48,261 nt of DNA from Pelagibacteraceae bacterium AG-325-C10. GTDB lineage: Bacteria; Pseudomonadota; Alphaproteobacteria; Pelagibacterales; Pelagibacteraceae. The notes under the pieces are model-generated. The model searched no databases. It saw only the letters and a list, made by a program, of their open reading frames with translations, and was not told the DNA's origin. The stretch lies in assembly GCA_003282975.1 (NCBI GenBank), contig QBYD01000009.1, forward strand, positions 1 to 48,261, given 5' to 3'. The translations under genes and the position numbers were made by a program. Positions 27,098 through 36,958 of the stretch are shown here, one piece after another (position 1 is the stretch's first letter; the number at the start of each line of letters is the position of its first letter).

Positions 27098-28020
27098 ATT
27101 TCTAAACTTTCAATATCACTTTGATTATTTATAGTACTTATTTTTACTTCTTTGTTAATTCTTTTTACTAATCCAGACAAAACTTTTCCTGGGCCAATTT
27201 CAATAAAATGATTTACATTATTATTAATCATATTTATCACACTTTCTCTCCATCTAACTCTGTTTTCAATTTGTTTGATAAGTAGTTCCTTCAGTTCATT
27301 TGTATTTGATATTTCTTCGGCAGTAACATTTGAAATTAATTTTATTTCTGATTGTAAGAAATTTAATTTGTTTAACTCTGTACTCATCACTTGAGTTGCT
27401 TTATTCATTAAACTGCAATGAAATGGAGCACTTACAGGTAGCTTAATATTTTTAATTGATTTTTCTTTTAGAACTATAATTAGTTTATCCAAATCTTTGA
27501 TCTGACCACTTAGAACAATTTGTCCTTCAGAATTATCATTTGCTATTTGTGCTTTAAAATTTTGATCATTTTCTTCTAAAACTTGTTCGATAATCTCGAC
27601 TGTAGAACCTAAAACCGCAACCATTCCTCCCTCTCCTTTTGGAACTGAGTTTTGCATTGCGTCTCCTCTTATTCTTAATATTTTTAAGGTTTCAGAAAAA
27701 GGCAAGTATCCTCCACAAGATAAAGCTGAATATTCTCCTAATGAATGACCTGCAAAATATTTTGCCTTACTTAAATTAATATTAAACTCTTTTTTAACAA
27801 CATCAAAAATTGCATAACTAATTAAAAAAATTGCAGGTTGAGTATTAGCTGTTAAATCCAATTCTTCTTTGGGACCATCTAATATAATTTTTGATAAAGG
27901 ATAATTAAGGCTTTCGTCGGCTTCTTTAAATAGATTTTTAACAAGATCAAACTTGTCATAAAATTCCTTTCCCATACCAACAATTTGAGAACCTTGACCA
28001 GGAAAAATTACTGAAAACAT
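27094..28020 (-). CDS. fabD: Malonyl-CoA:ACP transacylase
   Basis: A 308-residue enzyme that loads malonate from CoA onto ACP. It has FPGQGSQIVGMGKEF at the N-terminus, the nucleophile elbow GHSLGEYSAL, APFHCSLM with the catalytic His, and FIEIGPGKVLSGLVKRI at the end. It is first in the fabD-fabG-acpP(-gmk) group. It is divergent from rpsF with 87 bases between, which must hold promoters for both. Confidence 0.96.
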   Translation of the reverse strand: MFSVIFPGQGSQIVGMGKEFYDKFDLVKNLFKEADESLNYPLSKIILDGPKEELDLTANTQPAIFLISYAIFDVVKKEFNINLSKAKYFAGHSLGEYSALSCGGYLPFSETLKILRIRGDAMQNSVPKGEGGMVAVLGSTVEIIEQVLEENDQNFKAQIANDNSEGQIVLSGQIKDLDKLIIVLKEKSIKNIKLPVSAPFHCSLMNKATQVMSTELNKLNFLQSEIKLISNVTAEEISNTNELKELLIKQIENRVRWRESVINMINNNVNHFIEIGPGKVLSGLVKRINKEVKISTINNQSDIESLEI

Positions 28021-28046
28021 ATAAAAAAAACTATTTATTTTGCCTT

Positions 28047-28075
28047 TTTAACTATTGTAATTGAACATTTATAAT
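28047..28075 (+). promoter_or_regulatory. Candidate sigma-70 promoter for rpsF operon
   Basis: In the 87-base fabD/rpsF divergent gap there is TTTAAC (28047-28052), a 17-base spacer, and a perfect TATAAT (28070-28075), 32 bases before the rpsF ATG. The -35 box is a weak match. In such AT-rich sequence a chance TATAAT is likely enough to keep this tentative. Confidence 0.35.
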
Positions 28076-28107
28076 AGTATATCCTCACTTTTTATTAAAG
28101 AACTTAA

Positions 28108-28461
28108 ATGAATTTATACGAACATACTATTATAGCTAGGCAAGATACATCGCCGAGTGAAATTAAGCAATTAACTGAAAAGTATTCTAAAATTGTTGAA
28201 AAAAATGAAGGTGAGATTGTTAAAACCGAAAATTGGGGACTGCTTAATTTATCGTACTTAATTAAAAAAAATAAAAAAGGAAGCTACATTCACTTTAAGA
28301 TTAAAGGTAAAGGAATTGTAATAGATGAATTAGAAAAAAATGAGGCTATAGATAAAAAATTACTTAGATATCTAACAGTTAAAGTTAAAAAATTCGATTT
28401 AGAAACAAATTATTTTGCTAAAAGAGAAGTTGATGACAAAAAAGAAAGTTATAAAAACTGA
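28108..28461 (+). CDS. rpsF: 30S ribosomal protein S6
   Basis: A 117-residue platform protein of the 30S subunit that pairs with S18. It shows [41 protein letters not shown] and the C-terminal LLRYLTVKV. It heads the rpsF-rpsR-rplI ribosomal operon, spaced 2 bases from rpsR. No clear S6:S18-binding leader with a CCG bulge was found upstream. Confidence 0.96.
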   Translation: MNLYEHTIIARQDTSPSEIKQLTEKYSKIVEKNEGEIVKTENWGLLNLSYLIKKNKKGSYIHFKIKGKGIVIDELEKNEAIDKKLLRYLTVKVKKFDLETNYFAKREVDDKKESYKN

Positions 28462-28463
28462 TT

Positions 28464-28736
28464 ATGCCTAAGCGACAAAGTGGAAACAAGAAAGGTAAAC
28501 AAAGTAACTTTGCAAAGTTAAGTATCTTTCAGCCTAATAAATATAAATTTAAAAAAACTTGTCCACTTTCAACCAAAGATGCACCTGCAGTTGATTACAA
28601 AAACGTAAGACTTTTAAAAAAATACATGTCTGAAAATGGTAAAATTTTACCTTCAAGAATTACAAACGTTTCTCAAAAAAAACAAAGAGAGTTATCTCTT
28701 TCAATAAAAAGAGCTAGAAATTTAGCGTTATTATAA
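28464..28736 (+). CDS. rpsR: 30S ribosomal protein S18
   Basis: A 90-residue basic protein with [20 protein letters not shown] and the signature [28 protein letters not shown], binding next to S6 on the 30S platform. It lies between rpsF and rplI, with one base to the latter. Confidence 0.97.
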   Translation: MPKRQSGNKKGKQSNFAKLSIFQPNKYKFKKTCPLSTKDAPAVDYKNVRLLKKYMSENGKILPSRITNVSQKKQRELSLSIKRARNLALL

Positions 28737-28737
28737 A

Positions 28738-29196
28738 ATGAAAGTAATTTTATTAGAAAATGTGAAAAGAGTTGGTTCTATTGGAGAAGTAATAGATGTC
28801 AAGAGAGGCTATGCAAGAAATTATTTAATAGCTAATAAAAAAGCACTATACGCATCAAAAGAAAACATTTTGGAAGTTGAAAAAATTAAAACTGATCTAT
28901 CTAAAAAAGATAATGAAAAGAAAAAAGAAGCTATTCAAATTTCTGAACAAATTAATGCTAAAGAATATTCTGTAAAAAAATTAAGCACTGAAAATAATGA
29001 ATTATATGGTTCAGTTAAACCGACTGAAATAGCAAAACTGATTCAAGAGGAAAATAAAATAGACATTAAGCCATCTATGATACAACCAGTTGAAGAAATT
29101 AAATCACTAGGTAAATTTAAAGTTAAAATTTCTTTACACTCTGAAGTTGATGCAGAGATAACTATTAGTGTTTCTTCTGCTGACACAATTCAATAA
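28738..29196 (+). CDS. rplI: 50S ribosomal protein L9
   Basis: A 152-residue two-domain protein. The N-terminal rRNA-binding domain has MKVILLENVKRVGSIGEV and VKRGYARNYLIANKKAL; a long charged helix follows, then a C-terminal domain with LYGSVKPTEIAKLI. It is the last ribosomal gene of this group; dnaB follows after 68 bases, a common order in bacteria. Confidence 0.96.
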   Translation: MKVILLENVKRVGSIGEVIDVKRGYARNYLIANKKALYASKENILEVEKIKTDLSKKDNEKKKEAIQISEQINAKEYSVKKLSTENNELYGSVKPTEIAKLIQEENKIDIKPSMIQPVEEIKSLGKFKVKISLHSEVDAEITISVSSADTIQ

Positions 29197-29264
29197 TTAT
29201 ACATTTTTTTCCCCAGCCATTATTAATAATTTTATTTAGAAAATAATTCTGTAAATTATTCTAA

Positions 29265-30683
29265 ATGGAAAATAACTTAAGCATCGTAAAAGATCAGTTT
29301 AAAGAACTACCAAATAATATCGAAGCTGAACAAGCTGTCATAGGCTCTATTTTAGTAAGCAATGATATATTTGATGAAATTAGCACCATAATTTCAAATA
29401 TTAATTTTTATGACCCTATGCATCAAAAAATTTATGAAGCAATTGAAAGCCTAATTTATAAAGGCATGCTTGCAAATCCAATCACACTTAAAAATTATTT
29501 TGAAGATGAAAAAGATGATTTAAATGTTCCTGAATATTTAGTTAAAATTACAAAATTTTCTACGTCTGTTCGCCAGGCAATAGAGTATTCAAAAATCATT
29601 TATGATATGTTTGTAAGACGTGAATTAATTAAAATTTCAGAACAAACAATTGATAGTGCTAAATTAAATGAGCTTGATACCAATGGTCAAAATATAATTG
29701 AAAACTCTGAAAGATTATTATTTGACTTAGCTGAGAAAGGCTCTTTTAATTCCTCTCTAATAAAGTTTGATGAAGCAATGAAACAAACAATTGAAATGGC
29801 TTCAGCAGCTTATAAAAATGAGGAAGGTATAGTTGGTGTACCAACTGGTCTTAGAGATTTAGATGACAAACTTGGAGGATTACATCAATCAGATTTGATT
29901 ATTATTGCTGGACGACCTTCAATGGGTAAAACATCTCTTGCAACAAATATCGCATTTAATGCAGCTCAAAAATTACAAAATAATGGAAAAAAATCTTCTA
30001 TAGCTTTTTTTTCTCTAGAAATGTCATCAGAACAATTATCAACTAGAATTATTTCTGAACAAGCAAGAATTAGTTCAAATGATATTAGACGAGGGAGAAT
30101 TTCTGATGAACAATTTGATAAATTTTTGGAAACATCAAAAAATATTGCAGAACTTCCATTATATATTGATGAGACACCTGCAATTAGTATTGCTGCAATG
30201 AGCAATAGAGCAAGACGTATAAAAAGATTATTTGGCCTTGATATGATTGTGGTTGATTATATTCAATTAATGAGAGGCACTACTTATAATAAAGATGGTA
30301 GAGTTCAAGAAATTTCACAAATCACTCAAGGACTTAAGGCAATTGCTAAAGAATTATCTGTACCAGTTGTAGCCCTATCACAATTGTCAAGGCAAGTTGA
30401 GCAAAGAGATGATCATAAACCTCAGTTAGCTGACTTAAGAGAGTCTGGTTCTATTGAGCAAGATGCTGATGTTGTGATGTTTGTATATAGAGAAGGATAT
30501 TATTTGCAAAGAAAAGAACCAAGAGAGGCAACTGTTGAACATGCAGAATGGCAAGCAAAAATGAATGAAGTTGCACATCTAGCACAAATCATAATTGGAA
30601 AACAAAGACATGGACCAATTGGCAATGTAACTCTAGAATTTGAGGAAAGATTTACCAAATTTAAGGATACTCAAACTAATTAA
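29265..30683 (+). CDS. dnaB: Replicative DNA helicase DnaB
   Basis: A 472-residue hexameric helicase that unwinds DNA ahead of the replication fork. The N-terminal domain begins NIEAEQAVIGSIL (19-31). The RecA-like domain has Walker A AGRPSMGKTSLA (215-226), FFSLEMSSEQL, the Walker B-like MIVVDYIQLM, and RESGSIEQDADVVMF with the arginine finger region downstream. No intein is present and the length is normal. It follows the rpsF-rpsR-rplI genes and may share their transcript. Confidence 0.97.
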   Translation: MENNLSIVKDQFKELPNNIEAEQAVIGSILVSNDIFDEISTIISNINFYDPMHQKIYEAIESLIYKGMLANPITLKNYFEDEKDDLNVPEYLVKITKFSTSVRQAIEYSKIIYDMFVRRELIKISEQTIDSAKLNELDTNGQNIIENSERLLFDLAEKGSFNSSLIKFDEAMKQTIEMASAAYKNEEGIVGVPTGLRDLDDKLGGLHQSDLIIIAGRPSMGKTSLATNIAFNAAQKLQNNGKKSSIAFFSLEMSSEQLSTRIISEQARISSNDIRRGRISDEQFDKFLETSKNIAELPLYIDETPAISIAAMSNRARRIKRLFGLDMIVVDYIQLMRGTTYNKDGRVQEISQITQGLKAIAKELSVPVVALSQLSRQVEQRDDHKPQLADLRESGSIEQDADVVMFVYREGYYLQRKEPREATVEHAEWQAKMNEVAHLAQIIIGKQRHGPIGNVTLEFEERFTKFKDTQTN

Positions 30684-30703
30684 TTTCCAATATAAAAGAG
30701 TAA

Positions 30704-33100
30704 ATGTTTGCTCATTTATATCAAAATTCAATTTTAAAAAATCCAAGAGCAATATTTACTTTTTTAATAATAGCAATTTTAAGTTTTGGTTATTATTCAA
30801 AGGATTTTAGACTTGATGCTTCATCAGAGACTTTACTCATCGAAGGCGATCCTGACTTAGCTTATTTAAAAGAAATAACTGAAAGATATGGGTCTAAAGA
30901 CTTTTTAATTCTAACTTATACGCCTAATGAGAAAATGGTATCGAATAATTCAATTAATAATCTTCTTAGTTTAAAGTATAAAATTCAAAGCTTAGATTGG
31001 GTTCATAGCGTTATAACTCTTTTAGATATTCCACTTTTAAACAACTCCGATGCACCCCTTCAAGAACGTTTGCAGAGTTTTAAAACTTTGAAAGATGAAG
31101 ATGTAGATAGAGACAGAGGATTTAATGAAATTTTAAATAGTCCAGTATTTAGAAATTTTGTGATTAGCGAAAATGGTAACACCAGTGGGATAATTGTAAA
31201 CATTAAGGCAAGTAAAATATTAGATAATATTGAGAATTTATCTAGAGAAGAAACAGAAGAATATAAAGATCAAATTAAAAAACAAAATCATAAAAATATT
31301 TTAGAAATAAGACAGGTTATTCAAAGTTATGGTGATGTAGGAAAAATATATCTTGGAGGAATTCCAATGATCGCTGATGATATGATGACTTTTATCAAAA
31401 GTGATATCATAGTATTTGGATTGGGAGTTCTTTTATTCATTATTACCACGTTGTGGTTTATCTTTAGAAAATTAATATGGATAATTGTTCCAATTAGTAG
31501 CTGTTTATTTTCAGTAATAATAATGATGGGATTACTTGGAATTCTTGGCTGGAAAGTAACTGTTATATCATCAAACTTTATTGCATTAATGCTGATATTA
31601 ACAATGGCAATGAATATTCATATGAGTACTCGATACCTTCAATTAAGAAAGGATCATCCGAAGAAAAGTAATTATGAAATAATCTCTTTAACAACCAAGA
31701 AAATGTTTTGGCCTATAATTTATACAGTCTTTACAACTGTATTTGCTTTTTTGTCTTTAATCTTTAGTGAAATAAAGCCAATTATTGATTTTGGATGGAT
31801 GATGACTTTTGGTTTAATTACATCTTTTATCATAACATTCACTTTACTACCTACACTTTTAAGTTTTGTGCCAACTGAAAATATGTCTATCAAAAAAGAA
31901 CAAAACTCAAAAATTACTTCTTTTTTAGGAATGATTTCAATTAATAATAAGAATATAATTTTTGGACTAACAGGTATTGTTATAATTTTGAGCATCATTG
32001 GTATTAGTAAACTCGAGGTAGAGAATAGTTTTATAAATTATTTTAATAAAAATACGGAAATTTACAAAGGTATGAAACTTATTGATGAACAACTAGGTGG
32101 CACAACACCATTAGAAGTTATTTTAAAATTTCCCTCTAAAGACAAAGAAAATGAAGAAAAATCTAGTGGAGATGATGAATTTGAGGACTGGGGTGATGAG
32201 GAAGATTCAAATGATGAAAAATATTGGTTCACTAGAGATAAAATTGACAAAATTGCTTCAGTTCATAACTATTTAGATGGTCTTCCTCAAGTAGGCAAGG
32301 TTTTATCTTTTTCCTCTATTATAGATGTTGCTACACAGTTAAATAATAATAAACCACTAGGTACGTTAGAAATGGGAGTGCTCTATTCTAAAATTCCAGA
32401 GAGTATTAAAACAGAAATTATAGATCCATATATTTCAATTGAAAATAATGAAGCTCGAATAAATCTAAGAATTATAGACTCTCAAGAAAATTTGAGAAGA
32501 AATGATCTGATTAATAAAATTAATTTTGATCTCAAAAATAAAATTGGATTAAATGAAGAAGAATTCAAATTAGCAGGTGTTTTAATTTTGTTTAATAATT
32601 TATTACAAAGTTTGTTCAAGTCTCAGATTTTAACTTTAGGATTAGTAATGATTGGGATATTATCTATGTTTATTATTTTATTTAGAAATATAAAATTGTC
32701 TTTAATAGGGGTGGTTCCAAATTTTATTGCTGCATTTTTTATTTTGGGAATTATTGGTCTTCTTGGAATTCCATTAGATATGATGACAATAACAATAGCT
32801 GCCATTACTATCGGAATTGCGGTAGATAATAGTATTCATTATATCTATAGATTTAAAGAAGAATTTACAAAAATTAAAGATTACAACAAAACATTGAAAG
32901 TTTGTCATTCAACTGTTGGTGTAGCGATTTTAAATACATCAATCACAATTGTCTTTGGTTTTTCAATTTTAGTATTATCTAAATTCATACCAACAATATA
33001 TTTTGGGATGTTTACAGGACTTGCAATGTTATTAGCGATGATATCTGTTTTAACATTATTGCCTTCATTAATTTTGATTATTAAACCTTTTGGGAGATAA
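30704..33100 (+). CDS. RND superfamily (MMPL/HpnN-like) exporter
   Basis: A 798-residue membrane protein with two halves, each a membrane helix, a large periplasmic loop and five more helices, as in MMPL-type RND proteins. Family features include the first loop with LLIEGDPDLAYLKEITERYG, LGGIPMIADDM before helix 2, and GIAVDNSIHYIYRFKEEF late in the protein, where the Asp fits the proton-relay position. The second loop carries a short, very acidic stretch (DDEFEDWGDEEDSNDE, near 485-505). Relatives move hydrophobic molecules such as hopanoids or lipids; the substrate here is unknown. The gene starts 20 bases after dnaB. Confidence 0.85.
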   Translation: MFAHLYQNSILKNPRAIFTFLIIAILSFGYYSKDFRLDASSETLLIEGDPDLAYLKEITERYGSKDFLILTYTPNEKMVSNNSINNLLSLKYKIQSLDWVHSVITLLDIPLLNNSDAPLQERLQSFKTLKDEDVDRDRGFNEILNSPVFRNFVISENGNTSGIIVNIKASKILDNIENLSREETEEYKDQIKKQNHKNILEIRQVIQSYGDVGKIYLGGIPMIADDMMTFIKSDIIVFGLGVLLFIITTLWFIFRKLIWIIVPISSCLFSVIIMMGLLGILGWKVTVISSNFIALMLILTMAMNIHMSTRYLQLRKDHPKKSNYEIISLTTKKMFWPIIYTVFTTVFAFLSLIFSEIKPIIDFGWMMTFGLITSFIITFTLLPTLLSFVPTENMSIKKEQNSKITSFLGMISINNKNIIFGLTGIVIILSIIGISKLEVENSFINYFNKNTEIYKGMKLIDEQLGGTTPLEVILKFPSKDKENEEKSSGDDEFEDWGDEEDSNDEKYWFTRDKIDKIASVHNYLDGLPQVGKVLSFSSIIDVATQLNNNKPLGTLEMGVLYSKIPESIKTEIIDPYISIENNEARINLRIIDSQENLRRNDLINKINFDLKNKIGLNEEEFKLAGVLILFNNLLQSLFKSQILTLGLVMIGILSMFIILFRNIKLSLIGVVPNFIAAFFILGIIGLLGIPLDMMTITIAAITIGIAVDNSIHYIYRFKEEFTKIKDYNKTLKVCHSTVGVAILNTSITIVFGFSILVLSKFIPTIYFGMFTGLAMLLAMISVLTLLPSLILIIKPFGR

Positions 33101-33105
33101 TCTAA

Positions 33106-33651
33106 GTGCTAGATACCTTAAAGGAATTTTTTAGTGATATATCAATTATTGATTTTTTATATCTTATGGTAACAATTTTATCACTAATACAGTGTTATAG
33201 AAAAGGATTTGTATTAAGTATTCTTTCAATGGCTAAATGGATTTTAGCCTATGTCATTACATTAATAATGTTCCCAAAAGTAAAACCCTACTTTAAAGAT
33301 ATTATAGATAGCGAATATGTTCTCGATATTGGGCTAGGTATTACAATATTTATAATCGTTATATTTGTTGTTTTGCTGATAAATAAAGGAATAAGTAAAG
33401 CTGTTAGTTATACTGGTATAGGTAGTCTGGATAAGACATTTGGATTCTTTTTTGGATTTATTAAAGCTTATATAATTGCAGTTTGTATTTTTTCAGGGAT
33501 TCATATTGTCTACAACTATGATAAATGGCCATTAAATAATGACCAATCATACATCTTTCCATACCTTGAAAAAGGTAGTAATTATCTCATAAAAGAATTT
33601 CCAAATGAAAAAACATATCAAGATTCTAAAGAAAAAATTAAAGAACTTTGA
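33106..33651 (+). CDS. cvpA: CvpA family membrane protein
   Basis: A 181-residue protein with four predicted membrane segments (about 15-35, 40-58, 75-96, 113-135) and the family-type opening IIDFLYLMVTILSLIQCYRKG. CvpA relatives affect envelope homeostasis and colicin V production; their molecular role is not settled. The start is GTG at 33106, five bases after the exporter stop. It overlaps purF by 47 bases, and the cvpA-purF pairing is a long-conserved bacterial gene order. Confidence 0.85.
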   Translation: MLDTLKEFFSDISIIDFLYLMVTILSLIQCYRKGFVLSILSMAKWILAYVITLIMFPKVKPYFKDIIDSEYVLDIGLGITIFIIVIFVVLLINKGISKAVSYTGIGSLDKTFGFFFGFIKAYIIAVCIFSGIHIVYNYDKWPLNNDQSYIFPYLEKGSNYLIKEFPNEKTYQDSKEKIKEL

Positions 33652-35086
33652 TCCAAAACTTAAAGAAGAATGTGGTGTTTTTGGTGTAAGTAACGCAACA
33701 GATGCTTCTGCTTTAACAGCGCTTGGGCTTCATGCTTTACAACATCGTGGACAAGAAGGTTGTGGAATTGTTACATTTGATGGTAAAAAATACCATTCTG
33801 AAAAAAGATTTGGATTAGTTGGAGATAATTTTAATAAAGAAAAAGTACTTAAAAATCTTAAAGGAAATTACGCAATTGGACATAATAGATACAGTACAAC
33901 TGGAGAGAATACTTTAAGAAATATTCAACCTTTCTTTGCAGATACTAATGCAGGTGGAATTGGTGTTGCACACAATGGGAATTTGACTAACTCCATATCT
34001 TTAAGAAGTAAATTAGTAGAAGATGGTGCTATTTTTTACACAACTTCAGATACTGAAACAATTGTTCAATTAATTGCAAAATCAAAAAGACCTAAAACAA
34101 TTGATAAGGTTGTTGATGCTATATTTCAAATTCAAGGAGGTTATGCATTAGTAATGCTAACTCAAAATTCTTTAATTGGTGTTAGAGACCCTTATGGAAT
34201 AAGACCTCTTGTAATTGGAAGATTGGGTAAAAGTTATGTCTTGGCTTCAGAGACATGTGCATTAGATATAATTGGAGCAAAATTTGTAAGATATGTTGAG
34301 AACGGAGAGATAGTTTTAATTGAAAATGATGAACTTAAGAGCATCAAGCCCTTCCCTCCTAAAAAAGTTAGACCTTGTGTATTTGAATATATTTATTTTG
34401 CAAGACCAGACAGTATACTTGATGGTAAAACTGCTTATGAACATAGAAAGAATATAGGTATAGAACTTGCTAAAGAAAATGATGTAAAGGCAGATATAGT
34501 GGTACCTGTTCCAGATAGTGGAAATGCAGCTGCGCTTGGTTTTGCTCAACATTTAAAAATTAATTACGAGCACGGTTTAATTAGAAATCATTATGTCGGA
34601 AGAACTTTTATTGAACCAAGTCAACAAATTCGAAGCCTAGGAGTTAAGTTAAAATTAAATGCTAACCAAACAACTATTAAAGATAAAAAAATTATATTGA
34701 TTGACGACTCTTTAGTTAGAGGAACAACATCACATAAAATAGTTAAAATGTTATATGATGCTGGTGCAAAAGAAGTACATGTTAAAATTGCTTGTCCTGA
34801 AATAAGATACCCTGACTTTTATGGAGTAGATACTCCAACTAAAAAAGAACTTTTAGCTGCTAATAAAACTAACGATGAAATTTGTGAATATATTGGTGCA
34901 AAATCTTTAAAATTTTTATCTTTAGATGGATTATATAAAGCGGTTGGTTTTGACAAACGAAATGAAACTTATCCCCAGCTTACAGATCATTATTTTACAG
35001 GTGATTATCCAGTCAAACCGATTGATGAACTTGGAGATAATAAGGTTACTCAATTATCTTTATTAAGCACAGCATCTAATAACTAA
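33605..35086 (+). CDS. purF: Amidophosphoribosyltransferase
   Basis: A 493-residue enzyme for the first step of purine synthesis, making phosphoribosylamine from PRPP and glutamine. The sequence EECGVFGVSN places the catalytic Cys at 23 after a short propeptide that should be removed. Further blocks are GLHALQHRGQEGCGI, VAHNGNLTN, YTTSDTETIV and the PRPP site IILIDDSLVRGTTS. The ATG at 33605 is used even though it overlaps cvpA by 47 bases, since no later in-frame start comes before the propeptide. Confidence 0.96.
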   Translation: MKKHIKILKKKLKNFDPKLKEECGVFGVSNATDASALTALGLHALQHRGQEGCGIVTFDGKKYHSEKRFGLVGDNFNKEKVLKNLKGNYAIGHNRYSTTGENTLRNIQPFFADTNAGGIGVAHNGNLTNSISLRSKLVEDGAIFYTTSDTETIVQLIAKSKRPKTIDKVVDAIFQIQGGYALVMLTQNSLIGVRDPYGIRPLVIGRLGKSYVLASETCALDIIGAKFVRYVENGEIVLIENDELKSIKPFPPKKVRPCVFEYIYFARPDSILDGKTAYEHRKNIGIELAKENDVKADIVVPVPDSGNAAALGFAQHLKINYEHGLIRNHYVGRTFIEPSQQIRSLGVKLKLNANQTTIKDKKIILIDDSLVRGTTSHKIVKMLYDAGAKEVHVKIACPEIRYPDFYGVDTPTKKELLAANKTNDEICEYIGAKSLKFLSLDGLYKAVGFDKRNETYPQLTDHYFTGDYPVKPIDELGDNKVTQLSLLSTASNN

Positions 35087-35088
35087 AA

Positions 35089-35646
35089 ATGAAAAAAGTA
35101 AATTTTACAGAGATGAAAAATGGTACTAAAGAGGATTATCAGCTATTAGAAAAATATGAAAAAAATTATGAAAGACAAACTGCAGAACGAATTTTAAAAT
35201 ATTTATCTGCTCAAACATCGACCCTAGAGGGTTACAAGATTACAAGACTTGAACACTCTTTGCAGGCTGCTACCAGAGCTTATAAAAATGGAGAAAATGA
35301 AGAGATGGTGGTTGCTACATTATTGCACGATATAGGTGATGACTTAGCGCCAATGAACCATTCTCAATATGCTGCTTCAATCCTTAGACCTTATGTATCT
35401 GAAAAGACATATTGGATAATAAAACATCATGGACTTTTTCAAACCTTTTACAGTGCACACCACTTAGGTGGAGATAGAAATGCTAGAGATAAATTCAAAG
35501 ACCATAAATATTATGAAGCAACAGTTTATTTTTGTGAAAACTATGACCAAGCTTCATTCGATCCAGAGTATAAAAGTATGACTTTAGATGATTTTTCTCC
35601 AATGGTTAGAAATATTTTCTCAAGAAAACCCTATTATTTTGTTTAA
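35089..35646 (+). CDS. HD-domain metal-dependent protein (PhnZ/MIOX-like group possible)
   Basis: A 185-residue single-domain protein. The metal-binding HD set is visible: His 56 in ITRLEHSLQAA, His 80-Asp 81 in ATLLHDIGDD, His 91, and His 113-114 in WIIKHHGLF, with a late Asp in YDQASFDP. The style of RLEHSLQAATRA...LLHDIG resembles HD oxygenases such as PhnZ, TmpB and myo-inositol oxygenase more than nucleotide phosphohydrolases. Most genomes annotate these merely as HD proteins. It starts 2 bases after purF and is followed by gshA, so it is in the same operon. Substrate and reaction are unknown. Confidence 0.75.
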   Translation: MKKVNFTEMKNGTKEDYQLLEKYEKNYERQTAERILKYLSAQTSTLEGYKITRLEHSLQAATRAYKNGENEEMVVATLLHDIGDDLAPMNHSQYAASILRPYVSEKTYWIIKHHGLFQTFYSAHHLGGDRNARDKFKDHKYYEATVYFCENYDQASFDPEYKSMTLDDFSPMVRNIFSRKPYYFV

Positions 35647-35662
35647 CTTTAAATTCTAATTA

Positions 35663-36958
35663 ATGATTAATTCAAAAGAACATATTATTGAGTATTTTAA
35701 ATCTGGTATTAAAAATACTAAAAATTTTAGAATAGGAATTGAACATGAAAAGTTTCTTTTCAATAATCAGGATAATAGGAGAGTTGATTACTCGAAAATT
35801 AAAGAGATGTTTTCCTCTTTATTAGAATTTGGTTGGAATCCAATTTTGGAAAAAGGAAATATTATAGGGTTAAACAAAGGTGGTAAAAATATTACCCTTG
35901 AGCCTGGCAATCAGATAGAGTTATCTGGTGACAAACTTATTACACTTCATGAAGCATGTGCTGAGTCACATGATTATTTATTTGAATTAAAGCAAGTTAC
36001 CAAAAAATTAGATATCAAAATCGTAAGTGCTGGATTTGATCCAATATCAAAATTAGAGGAAACTCCAAATAATCCAAAACAAAGGTATGAATTAATGACT
36101 AAAGATATGCCATTAGGAGGAGAACTGAGTTTAGATATGATGTATCGAACCTGCGGTACACAGTTGAATATTGACTACAATTCAGAAGAGGATTTTATAA
36201 AAAAATTTAAAATTGTAAATTCTATTGTCCCTATCTCAATTGCTTTATTTGCGAACTCATCAATAGTTGAAAAAAAAAATAGTGGCTATTTATCCTACCG
36301 ATCTAAAGTATGGCAAAATACTTCTAGGGGTGGGCTGCCAAAATTATTTTTTGAAGAATTAAACTTTGAAAAATATGCTGAATTTATAATTAATTTTCCA
36401 ATTTTATTTATTCAAGATAAGGGCACCTACATTTCAGGTCTAAAATATACTTTTAAAGATTTTATGGATGGAAAAATTAGTGAAATAGAAAATAGATTAC
36501 CTACAGAAAGTGACTTGACCACTCACTTAAGTACTATTTTTACAGAAAATAGATTAAAAAAGTATATAGAACTCAGATCTATGGATACTTGTGGCTGGGA
36601 TTGTCTATGCGCCGGTCCTGCTTTTAATGTAGGAATGCTATATGGCAATTTAGATGAAGTGTATGAAATAATTTCTAACTGGGATAAAGACAAAATCATC
36701 AACGCTTATCTAGAAGCTCCAAAAAAAGGTTTCAATACTCAACTAATGGGTAAAGATCTTTTTTATTGGGCTTCAACACTATTAGATTTATCTAGAAAAG
36801 GATTAAATGAGAGAGACGTACTTAACAAAAGTGGAAAAAATGAAGCATTATTCTTAAATCATTTACAAAAAGTAATTGATAAGAAGACTACTAATGCAGA
36901 TCATATGATTAATAAATTTTCGAATAATGAAGATTTAAGTGAATTATATGATGAATAA
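35663..36958 (+). CDS. gshA: Glutamate-cysteine ligase (proteobacterial/plant type)
   Basis: A 431-residue enzyme that joins glutamate and cysteine, the first step of glutathione synthesis. It belongs to the GCS2-type family used by alphaproteobacteria and plants: RIGIEHEKFLF near the N-terminus, LEPGNQIELSGD, DMMYRTCGTQLNIDY, FKDFMDGKISEIENRLPTES-like and YIELRSMDTCGWDC. Length is typical. It overlaps gshB by 8 bases, giving a complete two-step glutathione operon. Confidence 0.93.
   Translation: MINSKEHIIEYFKSGIKNTKNFRIGIEHEKFLFNNQDNRRVDYSKIKEMFSSLLEFGWNPILEKGNIIGLNKGGKNITLEPGNQIELSGDKLITLHEACAESHDYLFELKQVTKKLDIKIVSAGFDPISKLEETPNNPKQRYELMTKDMPLGGELSLDMMYRTCGTQLNIDYNSEEDFIKKFKIVNSIVPISIALFANSSIVEKKNSGYLSYRSKVWQNTSRGGLPKLFFEELNFEKYAEFIINFPILFIQDKGTYISGLKYTFKDFMDGKISEIENRLPTESDLTTHLSTIFTENRLKKYIELRSMDTCGWDCLCAGPAFNVGMLYGNLDEVYEIISNWDKDKIINAYLEAPKKGFNTQLMGKDLFYWASTLLDLSRKGLNERDVLNKSGKNEALFLNHLQKVIDKKTTNADHMINKFSNNEDLSELYDE

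Noticed and set aside
28021-28107. S6:S18-binding leader upstream of rpsF
   Set aside because: No CCG-containing bulge or GC stem is visible. Only a candidate promoter is supported.
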